Assembly (NCBI GenBank): GCA_000934455.1
Contig: KN882667.1
Location: 33,034-53,950 of the forward strand
Reading direction: 5' to 3'
Origin: Apostichopus parvimensis
Taxonomy: Eukaryota; Echinodermata; Holothuroidea; Aspidochirotida; Stichopodidae
DNA: 20,917 nucleotides
Below the pieces are notes generated by a model, which had not been told where the DNA came from, ran no database searches, and was given only the letters and a program-made list of their open reading frames with translations. Shown here piece after piece: positions 17,264 to 20,917 of the stretch. A program made the position numbers and the translations under genes. The first letter of the stretch is position 1, and every line of letters starts with the position of its first letter.

Positions 17264-20200
17264 CTGGTAACAGGAATAGAAAATGATTGATGTGATAATG
17301 GTTTGACAAAGTGTGAAGAAGATCCTGAAGCAGCAGATAGTTTGCATGTTCAAAAAGATATATCTACTTGTTACTATTTAAACAAATAATCAAAACTGAT
17401 CCTTAACTTACATTTCAAAGTACAGTGGTATTGTAAGAGGAATTCTCAGGTACAGCTGTTAATATTTCTTTTTGTTATGTAAAATTTTTGTTCAGTAGTA
17501 TATCCTCTGTATTGTCATTTCCCTTTCTTCTTCACTTTATGTTACGAAGGAGCCATGGTCAGATCTCATTCGCATGTGTTCTAAAACATTTGAGCTTATT
17601 ATTTGTCCTGTCTGCATCGTCGTGATTCTGTTCTGAGTTTTATGTTAATCTTAACAAATCTGTCGGCCACTTGATGGAGTTTATATCTTCAACACTAACA
17701 CTACATAGTTTGATTACATCAGCGTTGTAAAGTAATATAAAAAAGTGCTACAACTTGTCAAGCTCCACAAGCCCAGTATAGGTATAGAAGGGGAGAGAAG
17801 AGTTAGTTGGAAATATTGAAACTTTCTGACACATACTTAACTTTTGCTGACAGCTAGTTGTAGGTATATCACGACAGTTATGAACTGCCTAAAGGACTGG
17901 TGCCACCACACTGTTCCCATGTGAAATTATGGTAAGTTTGTTGTCTGCCTTCTGCATACATTTTTCATCATGCCAAAATGTTGTATTACATTAATGATGG
18001 TTATAGATTAAGATAACTACTTACTTAGCATGTATGCACAAGACTCAAGCTATGAAATAAGGCTAAATAAAGTGTTATAGTGCAGTTAATCCCTCTATTG
18101 TGTTGTAATTGTGTACAGATGGACCTCTGGGGTAAACAATACTTTAAACACTATATTCAAATCAAGGTTCGAATTAATATACAGCATTGATAGCAATTTG
18201 CCCTCAGCACTTTAAGCACTTGCAGTAATGGCTTTAAATATCATCTGTAATTACCAATGGTAACAAATTATATACCAGGCCCTTTTAATCCAGCAGTCTT
18301 AGACCGCCCATATAATACCATAATCATCAAACTGATCATTATCAAAGTGTATTTGAATCAGAGCTCAAAATTTCCGACAGTAAAGGAATGTGTCCGCCAG
18401 GAAACGGCTCTTAATAATCTGTGGGAAGTAAACAGATCTAGATATATGGCTTAACTAACACTGACTTTATAAATCATCCCTGTGTTCTGTCATGTATGTA
18501 TGTTTGCCCTTAGTGCCATTTCAACGTTTTGAAATTTTATTGCTTTGGTGCAGGGCAAGTGTTATCTATTTTCATTGTGATGTTTGGGAAATTTCATTGG
18601 CTTTAATTGTTTCTCCTATTAAGAATATACAGTATATATCATGGGCACATTATCATAACATAAACTATTACTTAGTTGGCATGTAATAGCATAAAATATG
18701 AAGTAGTGTGAGGTATGGGACATGTGTTGTATGGGACATTTTTCCCAAAAAGAAATTTGCCTTGAAAAGTAATGTACACACCAGCCCACAGCTTGTCAGC
18801 TTTATTGTGAAGAACTGCTCACCACACAGTTCCCTTTACTCTCCCACCATACATCCCAATTCATGGGCTAACTATTCAGAGATTATTAGTCAATTACATG
18901 TGATTCAAATATAATCTATACAGTGATAGCTCAGTGAAAACTGGTTAGGACAGATAAATAGGAAAGATTCAGAAGGATAATGCACAAGAACATTGTTGGC
19001 TAACAAAAATTATGTCCCATATGTCAAGCTGTGTCCTGCACGTAAAAATTTTTAAATTAAGTTATGTAACTAGTATGAATCATAGTTTATAGAAAAAACA
19101 ATTAAATTATTTTATAGTATGAATAGTATGAATCATCGTTAATAGAACAAATTTTTCGTTTTGGAATCCGTTAACATAAATTAGAGCTTTACATAATACC
19201 TTTAAAATAGTCCTACTTCTGTACATCCTTAACAAATCTTCAAACAAACCTATAATACTAAAAATCATGTGACATTCAGCATTGGAAATTATCCAATGAG
19301 GATTACTATTATTAACTAATTAGTTTTAGCAACTGTCAAAAGTTGGCAAAGGATGAGCCCATCAAGTCCCAAGTGAGAAAAGTTTCATTTAACTGAATGC
19401 ACTAGTTTCAGGTTATTCATCACGATTTAAACGCCACACTTTTTACCTATAAGTAATTATGCAGGATATTTGTTAACTACATCTAAATTCATTAAGTCTA
19501 TTTAGAAAATCAAAACTTCAGACATAAATCGCGATAGTTTCATACCTTATAGTTTCATATTTCAAGGAGTTTGAAATCTTAGGTTTACAGAGGACGATAG
19601 CTCATACTTAAATGTCTAAGAACACCATACATGGACAACATTTTCCAAATCAATCTTATTAGAAAGCATAACAATAGCTGCAACTTTCATCGAAATCCAT
19701 CCAAGATTGACCATTTTACAAGTCTTTTCTCAATTCTAGTTTTATTCGTGATTAGCTAATTATGCACTTTGATGATGTACAGGGAGTGACTGCCTAATTT
19801 TCTCTCATGATCCCCTTTGTATTCACAACCTTCGTTTCAAGGACACTGAACACAGGTTTGTGGCCTAAGCCAATTTTTGAAATATTTTTATTGTCTTCTG
19901 AGGAACATCACATTATTTAAATGATATATGTGGGCTAGTAATTAGGGTATAACATAAAGGGCCAAAATAGGACATTTTGAGGAGCGCAACACTCCACGTC
20001 AAAGTTTGCACATATTTTAATGAGTCTCCTCAGATTTATCAAAACTTCAAATGTTTACATCTTGGAAACAAAAAGAGCTTTTCAGACAAAACATTTCAAC
20101 AGATTTGGAATGAGATTATATCACACACCAATGTACTGAGTATGGGACAAATTGGCTACGTGTCCTTAGTACTTTAATCATTTTGGGAATCGTCCCTCTT

Positions 20201-20550
20201 AAAACTTGTTTTGCCTAAAACAAATGATTTTTTTCAACTTAAGACGTAAAACTTCTTAATGTTTGAGCAAAATATTGTTACTTTTGCAAAAAAAAGGGTG
20301 TTTTCAGTGTCAAGCTTTTCTTGCTCCAATCTGGTTTGCTAACCTGGTAGCCTACTTTGCAGAGTTCAACATACGGTATATTGAACGTACTGTATGTTGT
20401 ACTACACAGCCTAGGTTTAATGATGATAATGACCGATATTGGAAATGATACACCAATACTGTTAAGCATTAACAGGGCATAAAGTAAGTTATTTTGATTG
20501 AACAATGATTATATGAAACATAAGAGTACTAAAGCCAGTGTTTAGTGCAC
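17264..20550. other. AT-rich upstream flank/intron; no exon recognised
   Basis: On the minus strand this precedes the exon at 17263-16919, starting with its polypyrimidine tract and acceptor (17264-17285). Open frames on both strands are short and lack domain character. A small local duplication of 'tagtatgaat(cat)' occurs at 19071, 19115 and 19124. No RNA gene or long inverted repeat was found. Confidence 0.45.
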
Positions 20551-20588
20551 AAATGTTTTTTTTTTTTGGCCTAGCCTAGCCTAACCTA
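20551..20588. repeat. T-run followed by pentameric CCTAG/CCTAA repeat
   Basis: A run of about ten T is followed by 'ggcctagcctagcctaacctagg', roughly four GCCTA-type pentamers. It is too short to call telomere-like sequence. Confidence 0.6.
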
Positions 20589-20799
20589 GGACTCTTCTCA
20601 CTACAGAGGAGAAAAACAACACGAGTCTATGCCTGAGCCAATGTTTGCATGGGCAAGAGCTGTTTGATCACTGACATGATCCCATAGGCATGATTATTAA
20701 TTAGAATATTCGATACTTTTTTATCTTCAAGTTGGTTCCTTTTCTTGCTTGTTTTTGGTTTCGATGACAATTGTAACCTATGCAGTCACTCTGGCAGAT

Positions 20800-20837
20800 G
20801 AGTGTGCGTGTGTGCGCCTGCGGGTGTGTGTATGTGA
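20800..20837. repeat. GT-rich, alternating purine-pyrimidine microsatellite
   Basis: The tract gtgtgcgtgtgtgcgcctgcgggtgtgtgtatgtg is an imperfect (GT)n repeat, a sequence type prone to Z-DNA and length change. Confidence 0.65.
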
Positions 20838-20917
20838 CGCCTTGCTTGTAAACATGATATCTCAAGATGGGAAGCTTGTGTAGATATTCTCAGTACTAAA
20901 GGTACGCCCTCTACTTT

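Noticed and set aside
2576..20548. Shared 16-mer agccagtgtttagtgc at 2576-2591 and 20533-20548
   Set aside because: It is an isolated word with no flanking similarity, close to chance expectation in an AT-rich 21-kb window.
20566..20588. CCTAG/CCTAA pentamers as interstitial telomere repeat
   Set aside because: Only about four imperfect pentamers, not the metazoan hexamer, and too short.
1..20917. CRISPR arrays, bacterial operons, rRNA or tRNA genes
   Set aside because: No direct-repeat/spacer pattern, no operon-like gene packing and no recognisable structural RNA; introns and retrotransposons indicate a eukaryote.

Overview
The window looks like AT-rich, intron-dominated nuclear DNA from an invertebrate animal. 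An echinoderm or another invertebrate deuterostome is my best guess. The reasons are two phase-1/phase-1 extracellular-domain exons with canonical splice sites, a Ty3/gypsy relic, a DIRS-like relic, and a tandem repeat of the 'tgacctttgacct' type. The species assignment is inference. Nothing resembles a prokaryotic operon.

Layout: one host gene is supported, on the minus strand. Its upstream exon (17263-16919) and downstream exon (948-688) each begin and end in phase 1 and join in frame, with GCA (Ala) formed across the junction. The roughly 16-kb interval between them is best read as one large intron, though small unrecognised exons cannot be excluded. No exon is recognised in 17264-20917 or 1-687.

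The intron is a stack of transposable elements. (a) A degenerate Ty3/gypsy element on the minus strand (about 10640-6475) keeps the end of the protease, the reverse transcriptase, the integrase pieces and the pol tail, but has lost RNase H. (b) Near the end of that pol gene sits a GC-rich DIRS-like, gag-only element (about 6635-8315) with ~122-bp inverted repeats. (c) A 985-bp hAT-like non-autonomous element (10726-11710) has a decayed 8-bp target duplication and an internal ~128-bp tandem repeat. (d) A 4.7-kb element (12140-16872) is bounded by perfect 35-bp inverted repeats and carries nine copies of a 15-bp motif, TGTTTCGGAGGTGAC or its complement. (e) Inside (d) is another element (13592-15026) with perfect 25-bp inverted repeats and its own internal motif family. 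Nesting gives a relative age order: gypsy before DIRS, and (d) before (e).

The left part of the intron (1-6.4 kb) holds a 242-bp tandem duplication, a 12-bp perfect hairpin, a ~142-bp tandem array carrying nuclear-receptor DR1-like sites, and a perfect X-box-like motif. The right flank (17.3-20.9 kb) is AT-rich with only small simple repeats.

The most likely undescribed object is element (d) with its nine-copy motif array. No transposase was found in it and I could not assign it to a superfamily.
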